From NCBI GenBank assembly GCA_020850415.1, contig JADZER010000023.1, positions 62,001 through 126,000 of the forward strand: 64,000 bases of DNA. The letters run 5' to 3'. This stretch comes from Phycisphaerales bacterium. GTDB lineage: Bacteria > Planctomycetota > Phycisphaerae > Phycisphaerales > UBA1924. The position numbers and the translations under genes are program-made. The notes beneath the pieces are model-generated. The model saw only the letters and a program-made list of their open reading frames with translations. It did not search any database and was not told the DNA's origin. Below, piece after piece: positions 1 to 9,559 of this stretch (its first letter is position 1; each line of letters begins with the position of its first letter).

Positions 1-332
1 TGGTCGGCGTCCCCGTCGGTCGACGCCATGCTCGCCGACCGGTCGATCAGGATCACCCGCTGCTTGCCCGCCGAGATCTCCCCATGAACCTGCGGCTGGG
101 CCACGGCCGCGAGCACGCCGCCGAGCACGATGAGCTGCAGCAGCAGCAGGATGTTCCGGCGCAGCCGCTGAAACGGGGCGTTGGCCTGGATGTCCTGGAT
201 GGTCTTCTTCCACAGCAGCGTCGTCGAGATCTCGACATCCCGCCGTCGGAGCTTGAGAAAGTAGAGGATGATGAGGGACGGCACCGCGATGGCGGCGGCG
301 ATAGCGGCGATGGTTGGGGTGAGCCAGGTCAT
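1..332 (-). CDS. BatA-type VWA protein, N-terminal part (cut by window edge)
   Basis: Only the first 110 codons are present; the gene runs off the left edge. The protein starts MTWLTPTIAAIAAAIAVPSL, has a first membrane segment followed by KLRRRD, a second hydrophobic segment (NILLLLQLIVLGGVLAAVA) and then the opening of a von Willebrand A domain with an intact metal-site start, DRSASM. This two-helix-then-VWA layout is that of the BatA (aerotolerance regulator N-terminal) family, whose members sit beside MoxR and DUF58 genes as here. It is probably a membrane-anchored scaffold working with the MoxR ATPase. An AGGAG ribosome site lies 8 nt upstream of the ATG. The gene is the last visible one of the minus-strand moxR operon and is separated from the DUF58 gene by a palindromic element. 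Confidence 0.85.
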   Translation of the reverse strand, partial: MTWLTPTIAAIAAAIAVPSLIILYFLKLRRRDVEISTTLLWKKTIQDIQANAPFQRLRRNILLLLQLIVLGGVLAAVAQPQVHGEISAGKQRVILIDRSASMASTDGDAD

Positions 333-344
333 GGGGTGGCTCCT

Positions 345-717
345 GAAGCGACGAAGCGACGGAGCGACGGAGCGACGAAGGGTGTGCGAGTCACTACGCC
401 CCGGCGGGGCGACGGGCTGTAGCCACGGGTGGAGTCCGCCAAAGGCGGACGGAACCCGTGGACAGCCGGTTCGAACGAACAGAGCCCCGGAGGGGCGAAG
501 GAAGTGCTTGAGGCCCGGGCGTCGTATCGATCCTTCGCCCCGCCGGGGCTCCGATGCCCCAAACCCACCGACCACGGGTTCCGCTTCGACCTTCGGCCTG
601 CGCTCCACCCGTGGCTACACACCGCGGCCCCGCCGGGGCCGTCCGATGCCGGGCGGTCCGGGCAACCGACACCGCCACTCCCTTCGTCGCTTCGTCGCTT
701 CGTCGCTCCGTCGCTTC
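345..717. repeat. Nested inverted-repeat element between the DUF58 and BatA genes
   Basis: The whole spacer is a large imperfect palindrome. Its left arm reads in order: 7-bp repeats of the form GAAGCGACGAAGCGACGGAGC (345-382), CCCCGGCGGGGC, TAGCCACGGGTGGA, GGAACCCGTGG, and GAGCCCCGGAGGGGCGAAGG. The right arm (about 533-717) carries the same blocks, same order, reverse-complemented. So it is two copies of a roughly 170-bp unit set head to head. It begins 1 bp beyond the DUF58 stop codon and ends next to the BatA ribosome-binding site. I see no coding region in it. It looks like an inserted palindromic repeat element; the transcript could form a long hairpin that affects downstream expression. 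Confidence 0.75.
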
Positions 718-1683
718 TCACCTCAACACCCCCCGCCGCCGCAGATAATCTAGCAGCAGAACATCCACCGGCGTATCGCTCCGCACCGTCAGCAGCGTCA
801 TGTCCCGCGTGCCGCAGAAGCTGCGGAGCTGGTCGCAGTACGCGGCGAGGTTCGCCTTGTACCGCTTGAGCAGCGGGGCCGAGATCGTCACCTCGGCGTA
901 GTCGCCGTCCTCGACATCGCGGAGGCGCAGGTCGCCGGTGATGTCGGGCTCGAGCTCCTGGGGGCTGAGCACCTGGAGGCAGAAGACATCGTACCCGCGG
1001 CCCATCAGGAGCCGCAGCCCTTCCTCGTAGCCCTCCTTGATGAAGAAGTCGCTGAGGACGACCATCACGCCCTTGCCGCGGCGCGAGAGGGCGATCCGCT
1101 TGCACGCCTCGGTGAAGCTGCTCCCGCCCTCGGGCCGGAGCGAGCAGATCCACGACGCGAGCTCCTGCGTGCGTCGGCGCCCGCGCAGGTCGCGGACGGC
1201 GCTGAGGACGCCGGTGGGGGCGGGCTCCCGGGATTCGCTGCCGGTCAACCCGGGCGTGGTGGGGGTGCCGATCGCCGTCATCGCGACCCGGTTGAGGTTC
1301 ACCAGCCCGATGTACCCCAGGCTCATGGCGACCTGCTGCATGTAGAAGAACTTGTTGGGCGTGCCGCAGTCGTGGCTCTCCGAGCAGTCGAGCACGACAT
1401 GCAGGCACAGGTCCTCCTCCTCGAGGAAGAGCTTGAGGAAGAGCTTGTCCAGCCGGCCGAAGATGTTCCAGTCGATGTGGCGTAGGTCGTCGCCGGAGAC
1501 ATAGGGCCGGTGGTCGGCGAACTCGACGCTCTCACCGCGTTTCTTGCTCCGCCGCTCGCCCTTGAGCTTGCCGGCGAAGATCTTCTTGCTGGAGACCTCC
1601 AGCTGCGACACCCGCGCGATAAGACGACTATCGAGCAGCTGCTCGAGACTCGCGGGACGGGTTGGGTTCTCGGTTCGTTGCAT
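718..1683 (-). CDS. DUF58 domain protein (MoxR-associated)
   Basis: The protein has 321 residues and carries the DUF58 signature FADHRPYVSGDDLRHIDW near residues 55-72, followed by a VWA-like fold with LHVVLDCSESHD in place of a strict metal site. DUF58 proteins are encoded next to MoxR-type AAA ATPases and BatA/VWA proteins and are thought to act with them in envelope processes or assembly of protein complexes. No transmembrane segment is visible, so it is probably cytoplasmic. Its ATG lies 1 bp beyond the stop codon of the preceding GxxExxY gene, without a recognisable ribosome site of its own, so translation is likely coupled to that gene. Confidence 0.9.
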   Translation of the reverse strand: MQRTENPTRPASLEQLLDSRLIARVSQLEVSSKKIFAGKLKGERRSKKRGESVEFADHRPYVSGDDLRHIDWNIFGRLDKLFLKLFLEEEDLCLHVVLDCSESHDCGTPNKFFYMQQVAMSLGYIGLVNLNRVAMTAIGTPTTPGLTGSESREPAPTGVLSAVRDLRGRRRTQELASWICSLRPEGGSSFTEACKRIALSRRGKGVMVVLSDFFIKEGYEEGLRLLMGRGYDVFCLQVLSPQELEPDITGDLRLRDVEDGDYAEVTISAPLLKRYKANLAAYCDQLRSFCGTRDMTLLTVRSDTPVDVLLLDYLRRRGVLR

Positions 1684-1684
1684 G

Positions 1685-2143
1685 TCAATCCATTGAACGC
1701 GAAGGTCGCGAAGAGCGCGAAGCAGTGGCGGGGATGGCGCGCTCGTTGAGTATGCGGGACAGGCCGGTCTTGAGCACGGTCACATTGAAGTTGATCAGGA
1801 GGCCGAGCGGCAGCTGCGCCGCCCGAAGTTGGGAAAGAAGCTGGGCCTTGTTGATGTCCGTGATCTGGGCGATGGACTTGAGCTCGACGATGATCTGGTC
1901 CTCGACCAGCACATCCAGCCGCTGGCCTCGGAGCACGGTGGACTTGTACGGAATGGCGATGTCAACCTGTTGCGCGACGGTCAAGCCCGCCTCCCGAAGC
2001 TCATAAACCAACGCGTCCTCGTACAGCTTCTCGAGCAAGCCGGGCCCGAGCTGGCGATGCACTTCGATGGCGCACCCGATGATCCGATGCGACAACTCCT
2101 CAATCTCCGGAGGCAGCTCGCTCTTGTTCATCATGCTCGCCAC
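1685..2143 (-). CDS. GxxExxY protein (PD-(D/E)XK nuclease fold), catalytic residues intact
   Basis: The 152-residue protein matches the GxxExxY family, placed by Pfam in the PD-(D/E)XK nuclease superfamily (PDDEXK_3). The name motif is GLLEKLY (residues 35-41). The putative active site is complete: Asp in RLDVLV (77), Glu and Lys in VELKS (87 and 89), and a downstream Gln (101). LPLGLLINF is also typical. The GTG start at 2143 has an AGG-rich site about 8 nt upstream; an ATG at 2134 is an alternative. The last dozen residues (SRSSRPSRSMD) are encoded by the flanking inverted repeat. The gene sits inside the moxR operon, between moxR and DUF58, where such a gene is not normally part of the set, suggesting insertion. 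The natural substrate of this family is not known to me. Confidence 0.9.
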   Translation of the reverse strand: MASMMNKSELPPEIEELSHRIIGCAIEVHRQLGPGLLEKLYEDALVYELREAGLTVAQQVDIAIPYKSTVLRGQRLDVLVEDQIIVELKSIAQITDINKAQLLSQLRAAQLPLGLLINFNVTVLKTGLSRILNERAIPATASRSSRPSRSMD

Positions 2144-2190
2144 TCGATTGACCTGCCTTCCTTCGAGCCCTTCGCGACCTTCGCGTTCAA
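1693..2190. mobile_element. GxxExxY gene bracketed by 30-bp terminal inverted repeats
   Basis: Bases 1693-1722 begin TTGAACGCGAAGGTCGCGAA and bases 2161-2190 are their reverse complement at 28 of 30 positions, the outermost 21 being identical. The repeats enclose the whole upstream region and nearly all of the GxxExxY gene. The same arm sequence recurs in inverted pairs at 19866-19967 and 31155-31319, where no gene lies between the arms. This is what an autonomous element and its deletion derivatives would look like. I found no obvious target-site duplication, and the family has no recognised transposase activity, so calling it mobile is an inference. Confidence 0.55.
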
Positions 2191-2206
2191 CTCCGCCTCT
2201 GTGCGT

Positions 2207-3271
<1,065 letters not shown>

Positions 3272-3290
3272 GGGAGACTCCTGCTGGTGG

Positions 3291-3451
3291 CACGGCTCTG
3301 CGAGCCGTGAGTGTGCCTTCTGGTGGTACGGTTCTCCGAACCGTGAGTGTGCCTTCTGGTGGTACGGTTCTCCGAACCGTGCTCCTGTGTTCCGCGTCGG
3401 ACCCTCGCCTGCGCTTCGGGCTCGGTTGGCGGCACGGTTCTCCGAGCCGTG
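3291..3451. repeat. Four-copy hairpin repeat array
   Basis: Four copies of a perfect or near-perfect palindrome occur at 3291-3309 (CACGGCTCTGCGAGCCGTG), 3327-3345 and 3363-3381 (TACGGTTCTCCGAACCGTG), and 3433-3451 (CACGGTTCTCCGAGCCGTG). The first three are spaced at exactly 36 bp, sharing the linker AGTGTGCCTTCTGGTGG. Base changes in one half of a stem are matched in the other half (GGTTC/GAACC against GGCTC/GAGCC), so the stem itself seems to be kept. The last copy ends 1 bp before the stop codon of the VWA gene. It lies between that gene and moxR, and could stabilise or attenuate the mRNA. Confidence 0.85.
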
Positions 3452-3452
3452 A

Positions 3453-6400
3453 CTACTCGTCCTTCATCTCCTCCCGCGCCCGCTGCTTGGCCTTGAGCAG
3501 ACGCGACATGCCTTGTTCCTCTTCGCCCGCGGGCCTGGCCTGTTCGGCCTGGCGCCGCTTGGCCTGCTCCTCGGTCTCCGCCTCGCCGCCGAGGGCGACC
3601 TTGCCGCCCTTGGCTACCCTGAGCTGCTCCTCGGTCGCCTCGAACTTGCGCTTGGCCACGCCCTCGGGCCTGGGCTGGACGGTCCCGGTCGGGCGCGACA
3701 CATCGCGGTCCTGGCTCTGGGCGCTCGCCGCCCCGGCCATCCGCTCCCGCGCCTGCGCCCGCGCCGCCTGCAGGCCCTCGAGCTGCATCCCCGCCTTCTC
3801 CTTGCTCTGGCGCAGCCCGCGGCGCATCGCGTAGTACGCCCTCACCACATCCAGACGCACGCGCCGCACCGCCACATCCGTCAGGAAGAGCCCGATCCCC
3901 GCCAGCGCCACCGGCAGCCAGATCGCCCGCGTCGCCACCGGCATCTCCAGCCCCTCGCGGCTCCACAGCTCGGCCGTCCGCGCGTCCGCCTCCAGCACGC
4001 GCCCCCCCGTGATCTCCGCCACCTGCGTCAGCAGCGAAGCGTTGTCCTCCAGCGCCCGGAACTCGTCCGCGAACGGCTTGACCACCGCCGCCTGCACGCT
4101 CCCCTCGGTCACCGGGCCGCCCTCGACCGTCGGCGGCGCCGAGTACCGCATGCTCATCACATAGGTCCCCGAGTCCGGCGTATCGATCAGCGCCTCGAAC
4201 CGCCCCGGCCCCACCTGGCGCAGGTCCACCGCCGCCCCCTCGCCGTCCGGCGTCGCCATCCGACCCTGGAACACCGCCGTCGGCAGGCGCCGGCCCTGCT
4301 CGTCCACCGCCTCGACCACCACCAGCGTCTTCTCGTCCCGCGCCTCGGTCGTCACGCGCACATTCGGCGACCCGCTCGGACGCATCGCCCACCGCACCGT
4401 CTGCTCCCAGAACTGCCCGTACTGCCCCCACCCCACCCACGCCCGCGCCCAGCGCGTCGTCGCATCGCTCGTAAAGGTCACGCTCCGACCAAGCCCGTAC
4501 TGCCACTGGGCCCCGACCGGGTCGTTCTCCTTGCCCCGCAGCGTCACCTGCGCCAGGCCCTCGCGCTCCGCCGCCACCACATACCCCATCAGCGGCGGCA
4601 CCGCCGCGATCCCCCGCAGCGTCTCCACCCCCGCCACCATCACCGGCTGGAACTCGCCCTCCTGGATCAGCGACCGCCGGACCGTCACCGCCTCCTTCAT
4701 GAAGATCTCCGGCAGCGTCGCCAGCTCGGAGTTCTTGACCTCGTAGTACTCGCCCTTGGTGTAGGTCGCCATCCGCTGCAGGGTGCGCACATCACCCGCC
4801 GAGTGCGGGTTCACGCCCACCGCCGAGATCGTCACATTGTTGTCCTGGTACTTCTTGAGCACCGCCGTGCCCAGGTTCGGGTCGCCGTCGGAGATCACGA
4901 TCACATGGCGCTGCCCCGCGTCGGTCGCGAGCAAGCCCTTCAGCGCCAGCTCCAGCGAGGGGTCAAAGTCCGGCATGTCCCCGAAAACCAGCTTGCTGAT
5001 CGCCGCCTGCGCCGCCGTCCCGTCCCCCTTGAGCTGCATCGGCAGCGTCCAGTCCACGCCCGCCTGCCAGCCGTACTCCACGATCCCCACATAGTCCAGA
5101 CGCGACAGCGCGCCCACCGCCGCCTCGCAGATCTTCTTGCCCCAATAAGTCCCCTGCGGCACCTCCACCGAGTGGATCACCAGCGCCAGGGCGCCCCGCG
5201 GCATCTGCCGCTTCTGCGGCGGGTCGAGCCGGATCGGCAGCGCGTCCTCCAGCGGCGAGCCGATCCAACCCCCCGCCCCGAACGAGGTGTCCCCGCCCAC
5301 CATCACCAGCCCGCCGCCGGTGTCGTGCACATACTGACGCAACGCCTCCTGCGCCTCGTACGAGTACGAGTACGCGTCCTGGTTCACCATCAGCACCGCG
5401 TCGAACCCCGCCAGACCCTTCACCGTCAGGTCCGCCCGGTCCGGGCTCGTCACCTCGGAGCGGATACCCGCCTCCTGCAGCGCCGCCACCAGGTCCGCGG
5501 ACTGGTCGATCTCCGTCGCCATGTTCCGCAGCACCAGCACGCGCCCCTCGCCCGAGACGAAGGTCACGCTCGTCCCCGTGTTGTTCTCCACGATCTGATC
5601 GATCAGCAGCCCACCCGCCGAACGGTCCGCCTCGAACACCGCCTTGTACTCGTGCGCCCCGCGCCCGTACACCGGCGCCGGCACCTGCAGCACATTCGTC
5701 CCCGCGTTCAGGCTCACCGCCACGCCCTGGCCCTCGCCCGAGGGGTCCAGGTCCAGCGGCACGCCGTTCTCCAGGATCACCAGCCGGCCCGTCGCCGGCT
5801 TGGTCGCCGTCGCCACCACCCGGATGTTGATCGTCTCACCCTCTCGCGCCGTCCCCGCCGTCACCACACGGTCGACGATCACCTCGTTGTCGTACCGGTA
5901 CCGCAGCGGCATCACATCGATCGGCACGCCCGCCGCCTTCGCCGCCTCCGCCGCCTGCAGCAGGCTCCCGCTCGTCTCCAGCCCGTCGCTGAACAGCAGC
6001 ACCCGCGCCGCGGCGTCCCGCGGGTTGGTCGCCAGCGCGAGCTGGATGCCCGACGCCAGGTCGGTCCCGTCCGTCCCGCCCACGAACCGGCGGTCAACGC
6101 CCGTCACCGCTCTCGACGGCAGGCTCTGCACGATCGCGTCCTTGGCGACCGTGATCGTCCCCAGCCGGTCGTTGTTCTCCTTGCCCTCCGCCGCCGCGTC
6201 CGCGATGAACACCTCGACCTGCTGCTGCAGATCCGCCGGCACGCTCCGGCTCGCGTCGATCACCGCGTTGACCGCGACATCCTCGCTCACCTTCCGGAAC
6301 TGCGGCTCGGCCATCGCCCCCGCCAGCGCCGCGATCACCACCACGCGGATCACCAGCGCCACAACCTTGGTCGCGCTCGCCAGCCCCGAGAGGCTCCGGC

Positions 6401-6503
6401 GCGCCATCCACACGCTCAGCCCGCCCAGCAGCGGGATCAGCAGCAGCCACACCGGCGAGAGGAACTCGATCGGCCCCAGGTTGAGCGACGCGAGCGTCGG
6501 CAC
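3453..6503 (-). CDS. Large membrane-anchored VWA / glutamine amidotransferase-like protein
   Basis: The protein has 1016 residues. Two membrane segments (about 14-33 and 44-62) are followed by a VWA domain with an intact metal-site start DASRS, then a class I glutamine-amidotransferase-like domain (about 300-400, GGGLVMVGGDTSFGAGGW), a second VWA-like region around 430-600 whose metal site is degenerate (LVIHSVEVPQG), a beta-rich region, a membrane segment near 875 (WLPVALAGIGLFLTDV) and a charged helical tail rich in Glu, Lys, Arg and Gln. This arrangement is common beside moxR/DUF58 genes in planctomycetes. I infer a periplasmic sensing or scaffold role and no enzymatic activity. Its ATG lies 1 bp beyond the stop of the preceding NHL gene, so translation is coupled. 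Confidence 0.85.
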   Translation of the reverse strand: MPTLASLNLGPIEFLSPVWLLLIPLLGGLSVWMARRSLSGLASATKVVALVIRVVVIAALAGAMAEPQFRKVSEDVAVNAVIDASRSVPADLQQQVEVFIADAAAEGKENNDRLGTITVAKDAIVQSLPSRAVTGVDRRFVGGTDGTDLASGIQLALATNPRDAAARVLLFSDGLETSGSLLQAAEAAKAAGVPIDVMPLRYRYDNEVIVDRVVTAGTAREGETINIRVVATATKPATGRLVILENGVPLDLDPSGEGQGVAVSLNAGTNVLQVPAPVYGRGAHEYKAVFEADRSAGGLLIDQIVENNTGTSVTFVSGEGRVLVLRNMATEIDQSADLVAALQEAGIRSEVTSPDRADLTVKGLAGFDAVLMVNQDAYSYSYEAQEALRQYVHDTGGGLVMVGGDTSFGAGGWIGSPLEDALPIRLDPPQKRQMPRGALALVIHSVEVPQGTYWGKKICEAAVGALSRLDYVGIVEYGWQAGVDWTLPMQLKGDGTAAQAAISKLVFGDMPDFDPSLELALKGLLATDAGQRHVIVISDGDPNLGTAVLKKYQDNNVTISAVGVNPHSAGDVRTLQRMATYTKGEYYEVKNSELATLPEIFMKEAVTVRRSLIQEGEFQPVMVAGVETLRGIAAVPPLMGYVVAAEREGLAQVTLRGKENDPVGAQWQYGLGRSVTFTSDATTRWARAWVGWGQYGQFWEQTVRWAMRPSGSPNVRVTTEARDEKTLVVVEAVDEQGRRLPTAVFQGRMATPDGEGAAVDLRQVGPGRFEALIDTPDSGTYVMSMRYSAPPTVEGGPVTEGSVQAAVVKPFADEFRALEDNASLLTQVAEITGGRVLEADARTAELWSREGLEMPVATRAIWLPVALAGIGLFLTDVAVRRVRLDVVRAYYAMRRGLRQSKEKAGMQLEGLQAARAQARERMAGAASAQSQDRDVSRPTGTVQPRPEGVAKRKFEATEEQLRVAKGGKVALGGEAETEEQAKRRQAEQARPAGEEEQGMSRLLKAKQRAREEMKDE

Positions 6504-6504
6504 G

Positions 6505-7668
6505 CTAATGCTGTCCCCTTTCCGCGTCCCCGCGCCCGGCGCCCACGACCCCCGCCAGCTCCGTCACCACAACACGGTTGTTGCCCGAGTCGAGCACATA
6601 GGTTACACGCCCGTCCACCACCGCCGCCCAAGGCGTCGCCAGCTCCCCCTCCCCGCGCCCGGCGATCCCGAACACCCCCAGGCTCACCCCCGTCCGAGGG
6701 TCCACCCGACGCAGCCGCGCCCCCCCGAACTCCGTCACCAGCACCGTCGAATCCCCAAGCAACGCGACCGAGTAGGGGAAGTCCAGCCGCACACCAGCCC
6801 CGCCCCCAGCCCCGCCCCCCGAACCCGCCCCCGGCATCCCCACCCAGCCCAGCAACGCCCCGTCCAGGCTGAACCGGCCCAGCCGGTGGTTGCACGCGTC
6901 CGCGATGATCAGCTCCCCCCGTTCCCGGTCGATCGCCATCGCCTGCGGCCGGCTGAACTCCAACGCCCCGGGGTCCAGCCCCTCACCCAGCACCCCGAAG
7001 GAGAACAAGAACCGGTACCCCCCGTCGAACACGCTCACCCGGTCGTTCCCGCCGTACTCGCTCACATAGATCCGCTCCACACCGTCCCCGCCCGCGTCGA
7101 GCAGCACCTCCACATCCGTCGGGTACACGAACTGCCCCGGCTCGGTCCCCGCGCTCCCGAAGCTCGCCAGCAGCACCGGCTCGATCTCCCGCGGCTTCTC
7201 CGGCCTCTCGCCCGGCAGCGCGTACACCAGCACCCGGTGGTAGTGCGTGTCCGCCACATAGAGCGCCGGCACGAGCGACCCGTCCGGCCCCGCCGCCGGG
7301 GCCACCGTCACCCCCGTCGGCTTGCCCAGCTCCTGCTCGGGCATCCGCCACCACACCCCCGCGAACCCCGTCTCCGGGTCGATCTGCTGGACCCGCGCTT
7401 CCTTATCTATGACCCACAGGTCGCGGCCGTCGAAGTCGATCGCCCGCGGGTAGGCGAACTGCCCCGGGAATGTCCCGCGCTCCCCGAGCACCCGCTCCAC
7501 CGGCAGCGGGGCCGCCTCCTTCGGGGCCTCCTCGCACCCCGCCAGCCACGCGACGCCCCCGGCCACCGCCGCCGCGCCCGCGAGCGCGCGGACCAGCCCG
7601 GCCCGCGTCACCGGCCCGAGCACGCGGGCAAAGTCCTCCCGCGCAGGCGATGTCCGTCGGTCTCCCAT
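6505..7668 (-). CDS. NHL-repeat beta-propeller lipoprotein
   Basis: The protein has 387 residues. A hydrophobic leader ends in a lipobox-like AWLAGC near residue 45, after an arginine-containing N-terminus. The rest is an NHL-type propeller: repeated units such as GQFAYPRAIDFDGRDLWVID, GQFVYPTDVEVLLDAGGDG and FSRPQAMAIDRERGELIIAD follow the pattern of sequence-coupled beta-blades. NHL propellers usually bind proteins or other ligands; here the protein is probably attached to a membrane on the outer side. It lies 11 bp downstream of the permease gene and directly abuts the VWA gene. A glycine-rich loop (GSGGGAGGGAG) interrupts one blade. The ligand cannot be deduced. Confidence 0.8.
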   Translation of the reverse strand: MGDRRTSPAREDFARVLGPVTRAGLVRALAGAAAVAGGVAWLAGCEEAPKEAAPLPVERVLGERGTFPGQFAYPRAIDFDGRDLWVIDKEARVQQIDPETGFAGVWWRMPEQELGKPTGVTVAPAAGPDGSLVPALYVADTHYHRVLVYALPGERPEKPREIEPVLLASFGSAGTEPGQFVYPTDVEVLLDAGGDGVERIYVSEYGGNDRVSVFDGGYRFLFSFGVLGEGLDPGALEFSRPQAMAIDRERGELIIADACNHRLGRFSLDGALLGWVGMPGAGSGGGAGGGAGVRLDFPYSVALLGDSTVLVTEFGGARLRRVDPRTGVSLGVFGIAGRGEGELATPWAAVVDGRVTYVLDSGNNRVVVTELAGVVGAGRGDAERGQH

Positions 7669-7679
7669 GGTCTTCCAGC

Positions 7680-9338
7680 TTACCGGCCGGGGTCATCCAG
7701 GGTTCGGGATCGGGACCAGCCGCCCGCAATCAACACCCCCGCCGACACCCCGATCCCCACCAAGATCCCCACCCCCAGGAGCAGCACCCCCGCCGCCGAC
7801 AGCTCCGCCATCCGCTCGTAGTGCAGCCACTGCAGCAGGCGCTGGGCCATGTGGTCGATCCCCGGCGTCTGCACCTGGACCGACGACTCGATCTCGTGGA
7901 AGCTCAGGCACCCGCACGCGAACCCCACCCCGAGCGCCGGCCCCAGCGCCGACCGCAGCGAGGTCCTTACCCAGCTCGCCACCCCCAGCGCCCCGTCCAC
8001 CAGCCGCGCCTCCGCGATCCCCCCCGCCTCGCTCGACCCGACCCATGCCCCCACCAGCACCGGCAGGAACGCCACCCTCGAGAGATGGGCCAGGACCATC
8101 GGGGCGACCGAGTCGCCGACCGCCTCCGGCAGCACGCGCACAAACTGCGCTACCGCCGCCCCGACGAGCACACCCGGCACTAACGCCCACGCCAGCCCGA
8201 TGGCGAGCGCCACCCGCAGCGACCCGAGCCGCCCCCGCGCCGCGCCGGTGGCCTGCGCCGCCCCCAGCGCCAGGACCGCCGAGCCCGCCCCGACCGCCGC
8301 CCCGACGCCCCCCGAGGTCGCGAGCCCGGCACCCGCCCGGTCGATCAGCCGCCCGATCGCCCCGACGCCACCCATCGACGACCAGAACAACCCGAACGGC
8401 ACGACCACCGCCAGCACCCACGCCACCCCCGCCGCCGCGAGCGTCCCAAGCCCCACCCGCTGCGGCCGGGTCTCGTCCGCCGCCAGCAGCGCCAGCCGAC
8501 GCCCCGCCCCGGCCAGGCGCCCCGAGAGCACCCAGCCCGCCGCCGCCGCCACCGCCACCAGGGGCCAGGCCACCACCCACGCCCTCCACGGCTCGCCGGG
8601 GTGCTCATCGAGCGCCATCCACACCCGGATGGCGTAGGTCTCCACCCTCGCCACATGCAGCGGCACGGCCGACCCGAGCATCACCAGCGCCACCAGCGCC
8701 CACCCCGCCGCCACGCTCGGCCACGCCGCCCGACCCAGCGTCCGCGCCCGCCCCAACGGGCCGACCCGCTCCAGCCTGAGCGACTCCCCGATCTGGGCGT
8801 CCACCGCCCGCAGGCCCGCCGCGATCACCACCGCCGCCAGAGGCCACGCCCACAGCGCTAGCCCCCAGACGGCCAGGCCCCTGCCAACCAGCATGGGCAG
8901 CCACTCCATCCCCCGCTCGGGGGCCGCGCCGATGAGCCTCCCCAGTGGGGTGGTGGGGGCCCGGGCGATCGACCACCCCGCGTACGCCAGATAGGCGGGC
9001 AGCAGCATCGGCGTCCCGACAACCACCAGCCACGCCGCCCGCGCCCGCGACGCCGCCACCGCCACCGGCCACGCCAGCACGGTCGCGAGCGTGGCGATCA
9101 GCCCCGCGTACCCCGCGCTGCGCCCCAGGGCCGCCAGACCCGCCGGCGACGGCATGACCTCGGCACCGCCCAGCGCCCCGACGCCCCCAAGCGTGCGCAC
9201 GACCACGGCCCCCAGCGGCAGCAGCACGCACCCGCCGACGGCCCCCCACACCAGCAGCAGGCCCCATCGCGCACCCCCCCCGCCACCCCCCGGCGGCGCC
9301 GGCATGCGGACACGAGATTGTTGATCCAGGGGTGCCAT
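7680..9338 (-). CDS. Two-domain ABC transporter permease, FbpB/ThiP-like
   Basis: The 552-residue protein has about 12 hydrophobic segments arranged as two similar halves. Each half has a cytoplasmic loop resembling the ABC permease EAA motif: GESLRLERVGPLGRARTLGR in the first, and SWVRTSLRSALGPALGVGF in the second. Fused permeases of this size belong mainly to ferric-iron and thiamine importers (FbpB, ThiP). No ATPase or binding-protein gene of the set is adjacent; a BtuF-like binding protein lies 17 kb away. I chose the ATG at 9338 (MAPLDQQSRV); an ATG at 9305 is also possible, and longer upstream readings run into the accB promoter region. Substrate unknown. Confidence 0.75.
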   Translation of the reverse strand: MAPLDQQSRVRMPAPPGGGGGGARWGLLLVWGAVGGCVLLPLGAVVVRTLGGVGALGGAEVMPSPAGLAALGRSAGYAGLIATLATVLAWPVAVAASRARAAWLVVVGTPMLLPAYLAYAGWSIARAPTTPLGRLIGAAPERGMEWLPMLVGRGLAVWGLALWAWPLAAVVIAAGLRAVDAQIGESLRLERVGPLGRARTLGRAAWPSVAAGWALVALVMLGSAVPLHVARVETYAIRVWMALDEHPGEPWRAWVVAWPLVAVAAAAGWVLSGRLAGAGRRLALLAADETRPQRVGLGTLAAAGVAWVLAVVVPFGLFWSSMGGVGAIGRLIDRAGAGLATSGGVGAAVGAGSAVLALGAAQATGAARGRLGSLRVALAIGLAWALVPGVLVGAAVAQFVRVLPEAVGDSVAPMVLAHLSRVAFLPVLVGAWVGSSEAGGIAEARLVDGALGVASWVRTSLRSALGPALGVGFACGCLSFHEIESSVQVQTPGIDHMAQRLLQWLHYERMAELSAAGVLLLGVGILVGIGVSAGVLIAGGWSRSRTLDDPGR

Positions 9339-9559
9339 GGGCGTCCGAGGGCGTGGGGCACGGGGATCCCCCGCGGAGATGGGCGCGGGTTCTCCCCAGA
9401 TGGCGGCATGTTCGCCGCAGCGGGGCCGGCAGAGTATCATGCCACCTTGACAATCCGGGCGTCCGGCGTGCCCAGACCCGCCGGCGTCGAACGCCGACCG
9501 GCGTACGGAGGCCCGGGCGGTATCCGCAGCATTCTTCCCCTCGCGGGGTGGTGGCACAC

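Noticed and set aside
465..500. tRNA suggested by GGTTCGAAC
   Set aside because: No cloverleaf can be formed around it; the motif is part of the palindromic repeat unit.
3291..3451. CRISPR array suggested by regular 36-bp spacing
   Set aside because: The palindromes and the linkers between them are both repeated; there are no unique spacers and no cas genes.
3513..6872. A 1119-codon plus-strand reading frame opposite the VWA gene
   Set aside because: It is a by-product of very high GC and strong codon bias on the true gene. Composition is His/Arg/Pro-rich without domain features, and it starts without a ribosome site.
7680..9338. A complete iron-uptake system around the permease gene
   Set aside because: No ATPase or binding protein gene is adjacent; the BtuF-like gene at 26331 is far off and belongs to a different transporter class.
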